DNA from: Bidens hawaiensis
Lineage: Eukaryota; Streptophyta; Magnoliopsida; Asterales; Asteraceae
Length of the DNA: 64,000 nt
Assembly: GCA_021521415.1 (NCBI GenBank)
Contig: JAIQDT010000229.1
Location: forward strand, 1,488,001 to 1,552,000
Direction of reading: 5' to 3'
In this document: one piece after another, positions 1 through 11,174 of the stretch
Layout: each line of letters starts with the position of its first letter
Position numbering within the stretch: the first letter of the stretch is position 1
Made by a program: the position numbers and the translations under genes
Notes under the pieces: generated by a model
The model's database searches: none
The model's input: only the letters and a program-made list of their open reading frames with translations
Told to the model about the DNA's origin: nothing

Positions 1-581
1 CTAAACATTTTGGGGACATATTCATATTATTCGTATTTCATACTATATATATATCAAACAATAGCATACGTGTAATTGTGTGTGACTTAATCAAATATAC
101 GTGTTACATGCTTACTTGTATTAATTACTCATTCATTCGTATAATTCGGAGGGGTCCAGCATACTCCCATGTATTGGGTTCTCATATTATTTACCAACGC
201 CCGATTCGCTTGGCAACGGTATCATTACTTGTTTATGGTTTGATTCATTTACCGCACTTACTATGTTATGCTTATTTATATTGACATGCAAAACTAGTTA
301 TATTCTCACTCAACTTTATGTTGACAAAACTCTGTTTTCTACGCATATACAGGCTACTTGAATTGAAGTTTGGATATTTAGTCAAGACCATAGGTTATAA
401 TGAAGACAATCGTTAAATCACAATCACTTATTTGAATTTTTTGTAATATTTGTAAATTTGTGTGTACATTTGAAATAAAATAATTAAATAGATATTGTCA
501 CTTTTATATTATGGTAGTATCTTCGAGCTGTGAGTAATCGGATCACGCCCCGGCATTTCCGCCTTAGGTTGGGGTGTGACA
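1..581 (+). mobile_element. 3' part of an LTR (Ty3/gypsy-type), cut by the window edge
   Basis: The stretch ends in a GC-richer block followed by GGGGTGTGACA at 571-581, the usual 3' terminus of plant gypsy LTRs that begin TGTCACACCCC or TGTAACACCC. The body (from about 290) aligns by eye with 63120-63420 at the other end of the window (shared words such as CTTTATGTTGACAAA and GATATTG). No open frame of note. The start of the LTR lies outside the window. Whether it is a solo LTR or part of a longer element cannot be seen. Confidence 0.5.
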
Positions 582-1030
582 ACAGTGACTACGACCCATG
601 ACGTCATTACACCCTCGCGTGTCCACCGTCGGCACCATCGTTGCGGTAACCACCGCAACCATTGTCATCGCCTCCGCTTGGCCATCACCGCCACCACACA
701 ACCATCGTCCCTGCCGTCTGCCGCCACCACCACCGTCGCCACCGCTACCACCATTTTCGTCATCGGAGCTACTACCACCACCGTCGCCAATGTAGTTTTT
801 TTTTTATTTTAGTAAAAAAATATTTTGAGATAGGAGTGCTTTTATTATTTCTATTTCATTCCTACAATTTTTTGGATACCAAACCAACAAAAAGTAATAA
901 TTTATTTCATTCATATAGGTTAACCAAACAAGACAAAGGAATGGTAATGATCAATTTCTTTCCCTTATCCATTCCATTCCTCTCCCATTTCATTCCCCTT
1001 TTGTTCCATTACCTCCAACCAAACATACCC
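582..1030. mobile_element. Truncated Tourist-like MITE (same family as 35510-36080)
   Basis: From about 700 this matches 35745-36080 nearly base for base: a CCACCACCGCC-rich core, then a TTTTTATTATTTCTATTTCATT block, then a TCCATTCCATTC block, ending CCAACCAAACATACCC at 1030. The left end is missing because the LTR ending at 581 abuts it. Apparent open frames in the CCACCA tract are low-complexity artefacts. Confidence 0.6.
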
Positions 1031-1052
1031 TAAATACTCATCCTAGCTGTTG

Positions 1053-1299
1053 TGATACGATCCTATCATATGGATTAGTTTATTATTATTATTTAAGTTT
1101 ATCTTTTATTTAGTTTTCTTATTATAGTCAAATTGTGTTTCCTTATTATTTATCTTTTTCAATTTTTATGTCTTTGTTTTCCTATATATTGTAATCTCGT
1201 TTAAGAAAGAGAATAAGAAAGAATTATTACTTTGGGTGTGTTTCTCTTCTTCTCTTGTGTTCTTGGAAGATTGACGGTTGTCTCGAGTAAACCGTATCA
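1053..1299 (+). repeat. Short LTR of a small retrotransposon (247 bp)
   Basis: Begins TGATACGATCC and ends CCGTATCA, so it has TGATAC/GTATCA inverted ends. A TATA-like CCTATATATTG lies inside. It is followed immediately by a primer-binding-like TTGGTGCTTTCATTGAG at 1301-1317. A truncated direct copy is at about 1978-2097 and an inverted copy at 2108-2360. Confidence 0.7.
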
Positions 1300-1328
1300 A
1301 TTGGTGCTTTCATTGAGCCTTAGCCTAG

Positions 1329-1691
1329 ATGGCTTTGGAAGAACTCTTATGGGAGCATCCACAATTACCTTGTTTCACTAGATCCAATCCTACCATATGG
1401 ATCTTTCAAGCTGAACGATATTTCCTCTTTTACGCAATCTATGGCGACGAGCGGTTTCCCTATGTCATTGAATCCTTCGATAGTGAACCATTCTGGTGGT
1501 TTAATGGTTGGTTTCGGAGTTCAAACTTCCTCACCTGGGATGATTTCACTACGACAATGCTTACTCAATTCCACGCCAGTTCCATCAATGCAGTTGTCAT
1601 GTATGATCATGAAACCATTGTTAATGAGAAAGTTACTCAAGGATTGGGGGATGTGACCTTAGGTGGGCATGCAACTGGTAAGTATAAGTAA
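1329..1691 (+). pseudogene. Retrotransposon gag fragment (120 codons)
   Basis: An open frame starting ATG 30 bp after the LTR, in the position expected of gag. The protein has the W-x-F-QAERYF word near residue 24 and a WDDFTTTMLTQF word near residue 70, which match the N-terminal half of plant Ty3/gypsy gag (capsid-like region). It stops at 1691 and no zinc knuckle, protease or polymerase follows. The next open stretch (1704-2036) shows no recognised domain. Gag packages element RNA; this fragment is too short to do so alone. Confidence 0.55.
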
Positions 1692-2364
1692 CAAAAAGGT
1701 AATTTGATGGTTAATAAAGATGCCAATAAAATTTACAAAGATACGATTAGTTCGTTGGCGCCGACACCGTTAAAAGGTGCAACAAGGCGACCCGTGTTGC
1801 GCTCCTTGTGGTGGTTCGTTGACGTTGACCCGAATAACACAGGAAGACTCGAATGGTGGCCACCGTGGTTCTACATTGAGACCGCGCCACTTGTCGTTGT
1901 ACGACTCGAGTGGCGACCGCCATGGCAAGGACATTCCGTCCTTGAGGACAGTGACATTTTCAAGGGGTCGGGAATTAATATGATCCTATTATATGAATTA
2001 GTTTATTATTATTATTTAAGTTTATCTTTTATTTAGTTTCCTTATTATAGTCAAATTGTGTTTCCTTATTGTTTTATCTTTTTCTATTTTTATGTTCTTG
2101 AGTTCGACTCTCAATGAAAGCACCAATTGATACGGTTTATTCGAGACAACCGTAAATCTCCCAAGAACACAAGAGAAGAAGAGAAACACACCCAAAATAA
2201 TAATTCTTTCTTATTCTCTTTCTTAAACGAGATTACAATATATAGGAAAACAAAGACATAAAAATAGAAAAAGATAAACAATAAGAAAACACAATTTGAC
2301 TATAATAAAGAAACTAAATAAAAGATAAACTTAAAATTAATAATAAACTAATTCATATAATTGA

Positions 2365-2645
2365 TTTTAAACGAGAATGGCAGGTTCAAAACCCACTCAT
2401 TTCGTGGCAGAAAACATATACTCCATCATCAGTGAGGAGAGAAAAATGATTATAGCAACGAATGTGCTATATTAATATATTATATATTAATTATATTATA
2501 GGATATCCCCTCTCTTAACATGTTATAACATTTAAATTGTATTTATACGTGTACTTCATAAACTTGCTTTGTGTGTGAACCTTTAGGATCGCATATCAAT
2601 AGCAACATTATTGAATTGTTGTGCCTTAGGCATATATTTCCAACA
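2365..2645 (-). mobile_element. Probable Ty1/copia LTR fragment, reverse orientation
   Basis: On the minus strand this begins TGTTGGAAATATATGCCTAA, a start typical of plant copia LTRs. It runs through an AT-rich block to a ATTTCGTGGCAG-like word and no partner LTR is visible. I could not define a TSD. Confidence 0.35.
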
Positions 2646-3603
2646 AAAAGAACTTAAACGAGCACAAACGAAGATAATTGACTGAACATAAGCGAACACA
2701 TACGAATGAATAAGTCTTTAACACATCACAATTCATCTAAAAACGCATCTAAATTAGTGGTTTAATTTTACATGATTCATTCAAAATTTCCATCATAATC
2801 TACCAAACAAACCCCATTTAGAGCACTCACATTAGAATCCATATCCCCTTCAAATACCGAAATTATAAGAAAAGTACATGGTTTTGTTAATTCACTCTGA
2901 AGTCCCCATTTCCATAACCCATACCTCAAATTATTATATGTAAGACTAGATAAAACCTCATATTTAAGTGTTCATTATTCATCCCATCATTTAAAAAATT
3001 TTATGCAGTTATGAGTGGAAAAACATATTATTTAATTGATTATGGGTATATATGAAAAATCATGTGTGTGAATGATTTATAAAAAGTGAACAAATTTTAT
3101 AAATATTTTATAAATAGATGTATATTTCGGTTAAATAATATGAATGTAAATAGAAGTTATATAAATATAACAAGTTACGTATTTATTAAAACATAAATGA
3201 AACGAACAAAACATGTTTTTATGTACAACTAAAACAAAAAAATATACAATATGCCAAAAACTGAAATCATTCAATATGTTAATCACAATACAAGTACCAA
3301 AACCTTAAAACTACAAAATAAGTTTTGTTTCTAAAAATAACAATAAATTTACAACTCCAGAACAAAAAAAAAAAAAAAAACTCATTTTTTTGTCTTATTT
3401 CTAATCCAGATTTGTCATCTTAATCTTGAATAATATCTGATTAATTACCAGTCCATGTTACAAAGATTGTTATGTTTGACACTTTGACCTGTACAGAATC
3501 AATCCTACCTACAAAAAATTACCATCTGCTGCTGGCTGCTGCGACACAGCTCTCGATAGCTAGTACTTTATGCATTAAATGTGGTACACCGGTAATCCAT
3601 CGG
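2646..3603. other. AT-rich intergenic stretch, 3' flank of the bromodomain gene
   Basis: No gene seen. Contains a short poly-A run near 3363-3380 and generic AT-rich DNA. The last ~130 bases next to 3604 are likely 3' UTR of the minus-strand bromodomain gene, judged only from position. Confidence 0.4.
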
Positions 3604-6600
3604 TCAAATATCATCTCCATTACTGTCATTTGGCTGCCAAACACAAGTGTCAGCTTAGAAATTCAAGCTGCAACTCTAAATCAGGTCTTAACCCTTCGTT
3701 TAGGGTGTAAACGAGCTAAGCCGCGTAAGAGCTACTTGAGATTGGCTCGCTAGAAGTTAAAATCAAACTAGCACTCCAGCATAAAAATAAGCTTGTTTAA
3801 TAAACGAGCCTAAGACCGAGCTTCATTAATCGACCTCGAGCTGGCTAGCAAGCATAAACAAGCCAATTTTTATGTATTTTTATTCAATATATTAAATATA
3901 CAGTTATTATATATACAATTATGATAAAAATAACTAAAAATATATATCTTATATATAAAAATTATAATTGAAGATATAGATAGAAATATTTAAAAACATA
4001 TGAAATTAACTAATAATTAAAATGACCCGAGCTCGTACTTCACTTATCGAGATAGCTTGCGGGTCTAAATGAGCATGTTATTTGATTTATTTGTATGTAA
4101 TATATTACATATATAATTATTTATAATAAATTATGAATAAAAATAACTAAATAATATATATTATGCTATACATAAAAATAAGAATTAAAGAATATGTAAA
4201 AAGAAATTAAAACATGAAAATTTATTAAAAATAATAAGCGAGCCGATCCTTCGCTTCACTTATTGAGCGCAAGCTAGCACGCGAGCCTATCATTTAACTA
4301 TATAATTACCATACGTAAAACTATGATAAAAATAATTAAATAAATAATATAGATCATGTTATATACAAAAATATGTAATAATTAAAATATTTATAAAAAT
4401 AATTAAAAAGACAAGTAAACTAATTGACAAATAATAAATGAGCAAACCTGAGCTTGAATCTATTCACAAGCCGAGCTCAAGCATTAGAATTAATGCTAGA
4501 CACGAGCCGAGCTCAAGCTCTTGATAAATTAAACGAGCCAAGCTCAAGCTTGGCTCATCACTTACATTTCTATAGCATTTAAAACTTAAAAAAGTCGAGT
4601 GGAAACGCAACCTTAAACGGGCTAGATCTAGGGATTGATGACAGTACCTGCTGCCAAGAAGTCGGTTTACTGGGCCCACCACCCACTTCATCTACTCGCT
4701 TGTGTTCTACTCCCGTACTACCCGCAAAACCGCTAATGAACCCGTTTCTAACATGGTTAGACGACGAGCCAGTTCTAATTCCAGAATTGGGCTCGATCAT
4801 CTCAACCTTCAGGTGGTTTTCTATGGAGGGATTTTGTCCTGAAGTAGATGGGGTTTGTGGTCTGTTAGGTAAGGGTCTCAGGTTTCCGGGTAGGGTAAAC
4901 GATGGGGGTGGAGATGGGTCTTCGCCCACTACTCCAGGACCAAACTTCGTGCCAGGTGGCAGTGCCTTTTCTATTTTCTGTGAAGCAATTTTCCAGACAA
5001 CAGGCCCGAGGTTCGCAGCAAAACGAGCTAAGCTTCTACCGTGCTCCGCATGTAAACCCACCTGAATTAAAGTGAAAACAATTAATCATGTATTACTCCA
5101 TGTAGCCCAACAGTGTACATATCTTCCAATTCTATACATAAACCATACAAATATAGATAATAAAAAGCCACGAATATGCATCACTTATTATATATAAATA
5201 ATATAACATCTTTTATATTATTAATATGTATATAAATATGAAAGGTTAAAATACAAAGGGAGACAAAAAATGAGAAGGGTGAGAAGGATTTGTTGCCACA
5301 CAAAAAACCCCTCAAAAAAGATTACAAAAAATTCATAACTCAAAATATAAATAAAAAATGAAAAGTTTAAAAAGACAAAAATGTTTCCCCCGTCATTCTC
5401 GATCCAAAAAAAAATCCCCGAAAAGACACAATGCTGAGAGCCTGAGACAAAATACACAATGACGAAAATGAATAAAAGACACAATAAATCGCAAAATATA
5501 ACACAATGTTGACTAATATGACACAATATCAAGAAAAAAGGACACAATGTCAAGAAAAAAAGACACAATCAATGACGAAAATGAACACAAAACACAATGA
5601 TAAACAAAAAGACAATATGATCTTTTCCCTCAGCATTGTGTGTTTCTTTAAGAACGAGAAAGACGGTGGAAACATTTTTGTGTTTTTTACTTTTTTTGTT
5701 TTATTAAATTTTGAGTTATGATTTTTTATTTATTTTTTTGAAGGGTTTTTTTATGTGGCTATAAATCCATCTCATCCTTCTCATTTTTGTCTCCCTTTGT
5801 AGAATAAAATATAATATCATAGTATTGCTCTTTTAAGTTATGATTTGCATGGTAACAATTTTCTTGGTGACCTTGTAACGAAGGTCCATACAATCCATTA
5901 AACCAAAGTTGCACTTTATACCTAATTGCAATATATAGCAAGTGTACTTTATTAGCGGATTTTATCGATTGTATATATTATCGTATGCATCCTCTGAAAT
6001 GTTTAGATTAAGGACTTATATTGGTCTAAAATATCTGAAACATATTTCTTAATGGTATAATACGTATGCATTGAAGTTTTTATGAATTAGAGTTTAATCA
6101 AAACGGGTAGGTACCTTTTGATACATGTCTAGAGTCTAGACGGTTTGATCAGGCCCAACCCGTTATTACTTTTTTGTCCATGTCGTAAAAAATATAACTT
6201 GAAATAATAATTTAATTTGTTTATGAGAAACGTACCGCCATTAACTGCTTCCTTTCGCCACCAAAGTTGGACAAAAGAGGAGACTCGCAAGAATAAGCTG
6301 AAGGATGAAATTGTTTGTAAGTGTCACGCCTCGTCTCGTCAATAATAAGATTTTTATTCCCATACTTCATGTCGGCTCTCCGAATACGTTCTGGAGATTA
6401 AGAATAAATAATAAAAAACATGAAAAGTTGAAAGCATAGCATGAGACAACATACTTTTTGTTGTTAATAATTCAACTTGCTTTGAAACATTTAAAGTTAC
6501 ACAAGGAAATTTCCAATGTTTTTCATGATCTGGTTTGTATCAATATCTTTTACTGACAGACATTTTAGGGATTTGAATAATACTAAAAAACTTCAAAATC

Positions 6601-9600
6601 ATGCCTATAAATGAATCGAACAATCACGAACAAAGAACTTTCGTATTCGTTCATTTATTTTTAAACCGAACACACGATCGAACTCGAACAATTAGACAAA
6701 TTTTTGTTCTTGTTCGTTCGTTAAAAAGTTGAATATGTACGAGTTCGCCTATGCTTGTTTGTTGACAGTACAAACAAACGGTTCATGAACGTAAACGAAT
6801 GAACATATTTTAGCTCAAACCGTTTAAAAGTAAATGTGAACAACATCGTGTTGGGCCTAAAAAGTTAAAATTCATATTTTAACGAATCAACAAACTTAAA
6901 CAAACGTAACTAACAAACATAAATGAACGGACGAGAGATGTGGTCTTGTTCGTTCGTTTAACTAAATGAGCAAGGTATGAACAAAGTTTTTTGTTCATGT
7001 TCTTTCGTTTATTAAATAAACGACCATAAACTTTAAAACAGATACCTGGAAACTCTTCATTCCAATCTGTCAACAACTCTGAATAATGTTCACCATTGCG
7101 AGAACGATGTGAACCGAGTGAACCGTCAGCTTGATATCTATAAAGCATGGGTGGTGCTTTTCTTAAATTGTAGGGCGTGGACTCGTTTGTATTGTCTTCA
7201 ATGGTTGCCAGGGTGGCACCTGAGGTAGACTCAGGACCAACACGGTCCAATGGAGGGCTGCCAGGTATCTTCTTTACCTGCTTGCCAGGTGGCCTCCCTC
7301 TTCTCACTACTTTCGGTTGTAATTCACCGTCTTCACCTTCTAGCCTCAGATTTTCAAAATCCCTTTTTGCCAACTCTTGTATAGCCCGAGCCTAATAAAA
7401 TAAATATAAGAAACTAAGTTTAAGAAAAAATATATGTGTTTGACTGTAGGCTTGGAAATGATCCGAACGTTCGGTCAACTGTTCGTGAACTGTTGGCGAG
7501 AAGCTTGTTTAAGCTCGTGTATTTAATAAATGAACAAACATGAACAAAAAGTTTTGTTCATTTAGTTAAATGAGCCAACATAAAAGCATGCTCGTTCGTT
7601 CATTTATGTTCGCTAGTTTACATTTGTTTAAATTCATTTGTTTATGTTCATACATATATTCGTTTAAATTTTAGACACATTATGATTTAGTTCAAATAAA
7701 TTTTGGGCCCAGCACATTCTTATTCATATTTACTTCTAATTGGATTTAGCTCAGTTATGCCCGTTCGTTCGTTTACATTCATGAACTATTAGTTTAAATA
7801 GTTAACAAATGAAACAGATGAACGCAAACATGTTCATTCTCTTAACAAACGAACATTAACAAGAAAACCTTGTTCGTTTAATTGTTTGTGCATGATCGTC
7901 TGTCTGGTTAAACTTAAACGAACAAACATGAGCATGCTTTGTTTGTCTTCGTTCGGTTAGTTTACAAGCCTACATGTATGAATTATTATAAAGTATTAGC
8001 ATGTAAGCAAAGTAAACCCTACCTGCCGGAAGTACACAGTGTCAGATGAATTATACTGCATTGCGTTGGAGCAAATCAAATACACATCCGACTGCAAATC
8101 AAAATCTATGATTATATGCAAGAAAAAATCATAAAATATGAACACTTAGGGGTGTGCATGGATCGGTTTGGGCTCAAACCGAACCAAAAACCGAAATTTT
8201 GGTTTTTGAGCTTTTGAAAACCGTTTGGTTTCAGTTTATGGTTGGGGTTCGGTTTGGTTTTTCCATTTGGGCTTGAAACTTTTGAGCCAAAAATAAAGTT
8301 GATCTAAAATGACGAATTTGGGCCTAAATCTTTTTGTTAGTTAATAGCAAATTGATTATTATGCAATTGTGTTAAAAGATTTGAGTTACAATATTTATTA
8401 AATTCTTATATTATTACTTAAATCTCAAATTGAAAAATAAATATCCACAAATTCCGTTAACTACATGCAAAACTGAAACCGAACCGAAAGTTTGGTTTAT
8501 ACAAAAACATAAAACCAAACTGTCGATTTTTGTTTGGGTTCCGTTATTTCGATTTGGTTTCTCCGGTTTCATGCAACTTTAAATTATTAGACCAACACAA
8601 ACCTCTAATTCTTCCAAATTTGCATAAAGTCCACCATCAAGTTTGCTCCTAACAGTACCAAAATCCATAGGGTGCTTAATAATTTCATGGTAATCAGGAA
8701 GCTGCATACAAACAAACAAACAAACAAACAAACAAACAAACCTCTTCACATCAGTAAAAGATCTAAAAACAATATCAATGAATAACACTTGCAAAGTTAA
8801 ATATCAAAGCACCTCATCCGGGTCAACGGGTTCAGAGAAAACCGCATGAGTGTCTTTCCTGTAAAACAGCTTAAATAATCAAGTAACATTACAAGAAATA
8901 ACTTGTGAATTATTCCCAAAAATAAAAAAGACTCACTTTTGAAGTCTATCAAGAATAAACACCAACAACTTTTTGTCTGGTAAGGGTGTTGTGGGTCCCG
9001 ACAATGGTGACCCTGCACATAAATTGAAATCAAACATTTACAAACAAAACATAAAATTATTCGAGAATATAAGAAAAAGGTTTACGATTAATACCTTGTA
9101 GAGTGTCCATTGCTTTCAAGATCTTTTCACCCTACAAACATAAATCAATAAACCATAAAGTTACAACAAAGAATCACATAAAAAAGATTCTTTTACCACA
9201 GTTACTAATCAAATATCAGAAGATAAACCAACCCAAGTGGCAAGTACAAGTGAAGTGAAAGAATAACAGAGAATAACAATTATTATTATTAATACAAAAA
9301 TCAGAAAGTCAGAATATACCCACTCATACATCATATACATATTCATATATAATAACAGATTACAGATCAACAAAGATTAACAAAAGTAAAAGCTTTAAGA
9401 GTTTTCAAAACAGGTAAATATATGCAGATAAATATAAATCAATAACCATAAGTTAGAATAAAGAAGCCCAAATTACATAACAGAACACACATAAAAGATT
9501 CATTAAGCAGAGTTAGTAATACTAATACAAATACAATAATATTAATCAAATCAACCCAGATGGCAAGCACAGATGAATTGAAAGAATAACAATTATTATT

Positions 9601-11166
9601 ATTATAGAAACTAGAAAAGACAAAACTGAACTTTTCCACATAGACATAATGGTGGAGAATGTTCCTTTAAGTCAGAGTATGCACCCTCATATATACACTT
9701 ACATATGATAAAGTCATATACATTAACAAACAACAATAAATCAACAATCAACAAAGACTAATAAAGTAAAGCCTTCCATAGTTTACAAAACATGTAAATA
9801 TATTTAGCAATGCAAATAATATAAAAAAAGCATAATAATACATGTATGTCATATTTTATACATACAGACAGTTTTATCTATTTACAGGTTTTGTAGTTAT
9901 GGATGCATCCACTAAAAACAAAACTGGACCAGGTCAAACACACGTACCTCCACTTCCAATCCAATCTGGAACAACAAACTAAAAAGCAGTTGGATTTCCC
10001 GCGAAAATCCAAATAATATTTCAATTATAAAGACATTTCCTTTCCCATAAAATTTGCTATTTTTAAAATCTCCATTATTTATTTTCTACACACCTTTTCC
10101 CTCAAATTCCACTATTTTAAACTACCAATAATTAATTCCACAACAAAACCCCAAAATAAAAAAAATAAATAAATAAAAAACACACACAAAAAAAAAATTC
10201 AAAACCCTAATTTTAAAATTAAAGATACTTCCTTTCCCCTATATTTTCTATTTTTAAACTCTCCAATATTTTTATACACACTTTTTCCCCTCTAATCTCA
10301 CTATTTTAAACTACCAACAATTAATTTCACAAAATAATAAATAAAACACAAAAATTCAAAAACCCTAATTTTCAATATAAAGATACTTTCTTTCCCCTAA
10401 ATTTTCTATTTTTAAACTCTCCAATATTTTTATACACACTTTTTCCCCTCTAATTTCACTACCAACAATTAATTTCACAAAACAATAAATAAAACACAGA
10501 AATTCAAAAACCCTAAATTTTGCTATTTTACAAAAAAAAAATCAATATTATTTACACACTTTTTCCCTCTAATTCCACTAACTTAAAACTATCAACAATT
10601 AATTCACAACAAACTAATATTTCATATATAAATATATTTTCCTATTATTTTAAAAAAATCAATATTTTCACACACTTTTTCCCTCTAATTCCACTAATTC
10701 AAACCACCAACAATTAATTTAATAAACTCAACAACAAATCCCCAAAACCAAAAAAACCCTAATTTTAAAAAACCCTAAAATAACCAAATTAACTTACCTG
10801 ATGATCAACGGCAACATTACCATTCCCAGATCCGGATTTCGCATTCGAATCGGACCCAGCGGACGCCGAATTACCCGACCCCGATCTAATTAAACCCGAC
10901 GAATGATTCAATTGATGATCCGATTGAGGCAAACGCACAACCAGCTTCACTTTCTTCTGTTTCCGTTCATCGTCGTCATCATCGTAATACTCGTCGGCGG
11001 ATGTGGAATTAGGGTTACGGTTTCGTCGATTGGATCTTCGTTGAATTTGTTGTTGTTGTTGTAAGGAGCGTTTTTGGAGATCGAGAAGAGATGGCCGGCC
11101 TTTCTTCTTCTTCGCCGCCGTGGCTCCGCCGTTGCCGGTGGTGGTGGTGGTTGTTACCTTACCCAT
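3604..11166 (-). CDS. BRD: Bromodomain protein of the BRD1/BRD2/BRD13 type (SWI/SNF subunit), ten exons
   Basis: Exons (minus): 11166-10798, 9131-9095, 9012-8937, 8858-8813, 8701-8603, 8091-8023, 7391-7046, 6390-6236, 5061-4648, 3633-3604. All introns are GT-AG, phases chain correctly, and the total is 1641 nt (546 residues). Start ATG is followed by a KKKKGRPSLLDLQKR block (19-33), a poly-Q run, an acidic run and KKVKLVVRLP. The bromodomain runs about 145-245, with PLPDKK at its start, PDYHEIIKHPMDFGTV, and the acetyl-lysine-binding Asn223 in NAMQYN. An AT-hook-like RRGRPPGK follows, then the conserved GLHAEHGRSLARFAANLGP region. In Arabidopsis these proteins are subunits of BRM-containing SWI/SNF complexes in the nucleus and read acetylated histones. 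The last exon (PNDSNGDDI) is inferred from phase and a good acceptor only; family C-termini are usually longer, so the 3' end is the weak point. Confidence 0.92.
3700..4570. repeat. Dispersed GAGC/CGAGC-rich repeat in the last intron of the bromodomain gene
   Basis: Begins TTAGGGTGTAAACGAGC and ends near AGCTTGGCTCATCAC. Degenerate words such as AACGAGCC, GAGCTCAAGC and CGAGCTTC alternate with AT-rich filler. Similar material occurs at 17824-18440, 20475-20945 and 21990-22265. It fills most of the 1-kb intron between the two last exons. Confidence 0.5.
5253..5800. mobile_element. Foldback MITE inside a bromodomain-gene intron
   Basis: The two ends are long inverted repeats: ACAAAGGGAGACAAAAAATG at 5253 mirrors CATTTTTGTCTCCCTTTGT ending 5800, and pairing continues through the ATAACTCAAAATATAAAT block (about 5335) with its mirror at 5705-5730, about 120-150 bp per arm. 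The core (5420-5635) repeats the word GACACAATG about eight times. Target-site duplication is not clear. A related palindrome lies at 16727-16975. Confidence 0.75.
6600..7035. repeat. GTTCGTTC/AACGAAC-rich dispersed repeat in intron
   Basis: Degenerate repetition of GAACGAAC, TTCGTTCGTT and AAACGAACA words in both orientations between exons 7 and 8 of the bromodomain gene. This is a low-copy-of-words dispersed repeat; no coding potential. Confidence 0.45.
7445..7975. repeat. GTTCGTTC-rich dispersed repeat in intron
   Basis: Starts GTAGGCTTGGAAATGATCCGAACG and ends TTAGTTTACAAGCCTAC, so AGGCTTG/CAAGCCT form short inverted ends. The interior repeats TTCGTTCGTT and AACGAAC words. It is the same class as 6600-7035 and occupies most of the intron between exons 6 and 7. 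Confidence 0.5.
8150..8580. repeat. CGGTTTGG-rich dispersed repeat in intron
   Basis: Starts GGGGTGTGCATGGATCGGTTTGG and ends GGTTTCTCCGGTTTCATGCAAC; the AACCGAACC/GGTTCGGTT words give it loose inverted ends. It lies in the intron between exons 5 and 6 of the bromodomain gene. Confidence 0.45.
8708..8743. repeat. (AAAC)n microsatellite
   Basis: About nine tandem AAAC units starting seven bases inside the intron next to exon 5 (acceptor side). On the minus strand this is a TTTG-rich tract that serves as the polypyrimidine-like stretch before the exon 5 acceptor. Confidence 0.9.
9142..9830. repeat. ~340-bp imperfect tandem duplication in intron 1
   Basis: 9148-9450 and 9438-9815 share, in order, ACATAAAA(AA)GATTC, TAATCAAAT, CAACCCA(A/G)(G/A)TGGCAAG, GAAAGAATAACA, AATTATTATTATTA, CATATA and a CAACAAAGA(T)TAA-AAAGTAAAG block followed by ACAGGTAAATATAT/ACATGTAAATATAT. 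Noncoding, with several substitutions and small indels between copies. Confidence 0.65.
10038..10790. repeat. Five-unit tandem array in intron 1 of the bromodomain gene
   Basis: Units start near 10038, 10226, 10387, 10545 and 10663 and run 115-190 bp. Each contains TTTACACACTTTTTCCC(C)TCTAATTCCACTA, then ACCAACAATTAATT, then a A-rich stretch with AACCCTAA. The array ends only a few bases before the exon 1 donor at 10797. Confidence 0.75.
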
Positions 11167-11174
11167 GGTGGCTG

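Larger units (their letters stand above)
1053..2360 (+). mobile_element. Small non-autonomous LTR element with an extra inverted LTR
   Basis: Order: full LTR (1053-1299), gag fragment, unrecognised 1692-1977 ending in a purine run (AAGGGGTCGGGAA, PPT-like), then a second forward LTR truncated near 2097, joined directly to a reverse-complement copy of PBS plus LTR (2108-2360). The whole has no polymerase. The head-to-head LTR arrangement suggests a rearranged or twice-hit locus. Confidence 0.6.

Noticed and set aside
576..812. Overlapping open frames rich in Thr, Pro and His
   Set aside because: They come from a CCACCA/CCGCC low-complexity core of a MITE; the same core at 35700-35850 is open on both strands too.
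3654..3693. Alternative last exon of the bromodomain gene encoding RPDLELQLEF
   Set aside because: Attractive by family resemblance, but every acceptor before it gives an immediate stop in the phase left by exon 9. Kept only as a finding.
4700..5065. Plus-strand 121-codon frame opposite exon 9
   Set aside because: Shadow of the bromodomain-gene exon on the other strand.
5244..5809. Possible 9-bp target duplication of the foldback MITE (GGTTAAAAT / AGAATAAAA)
   Set aside because: Only partly alike and AT-rich; not strong enough to assign to Mutator.
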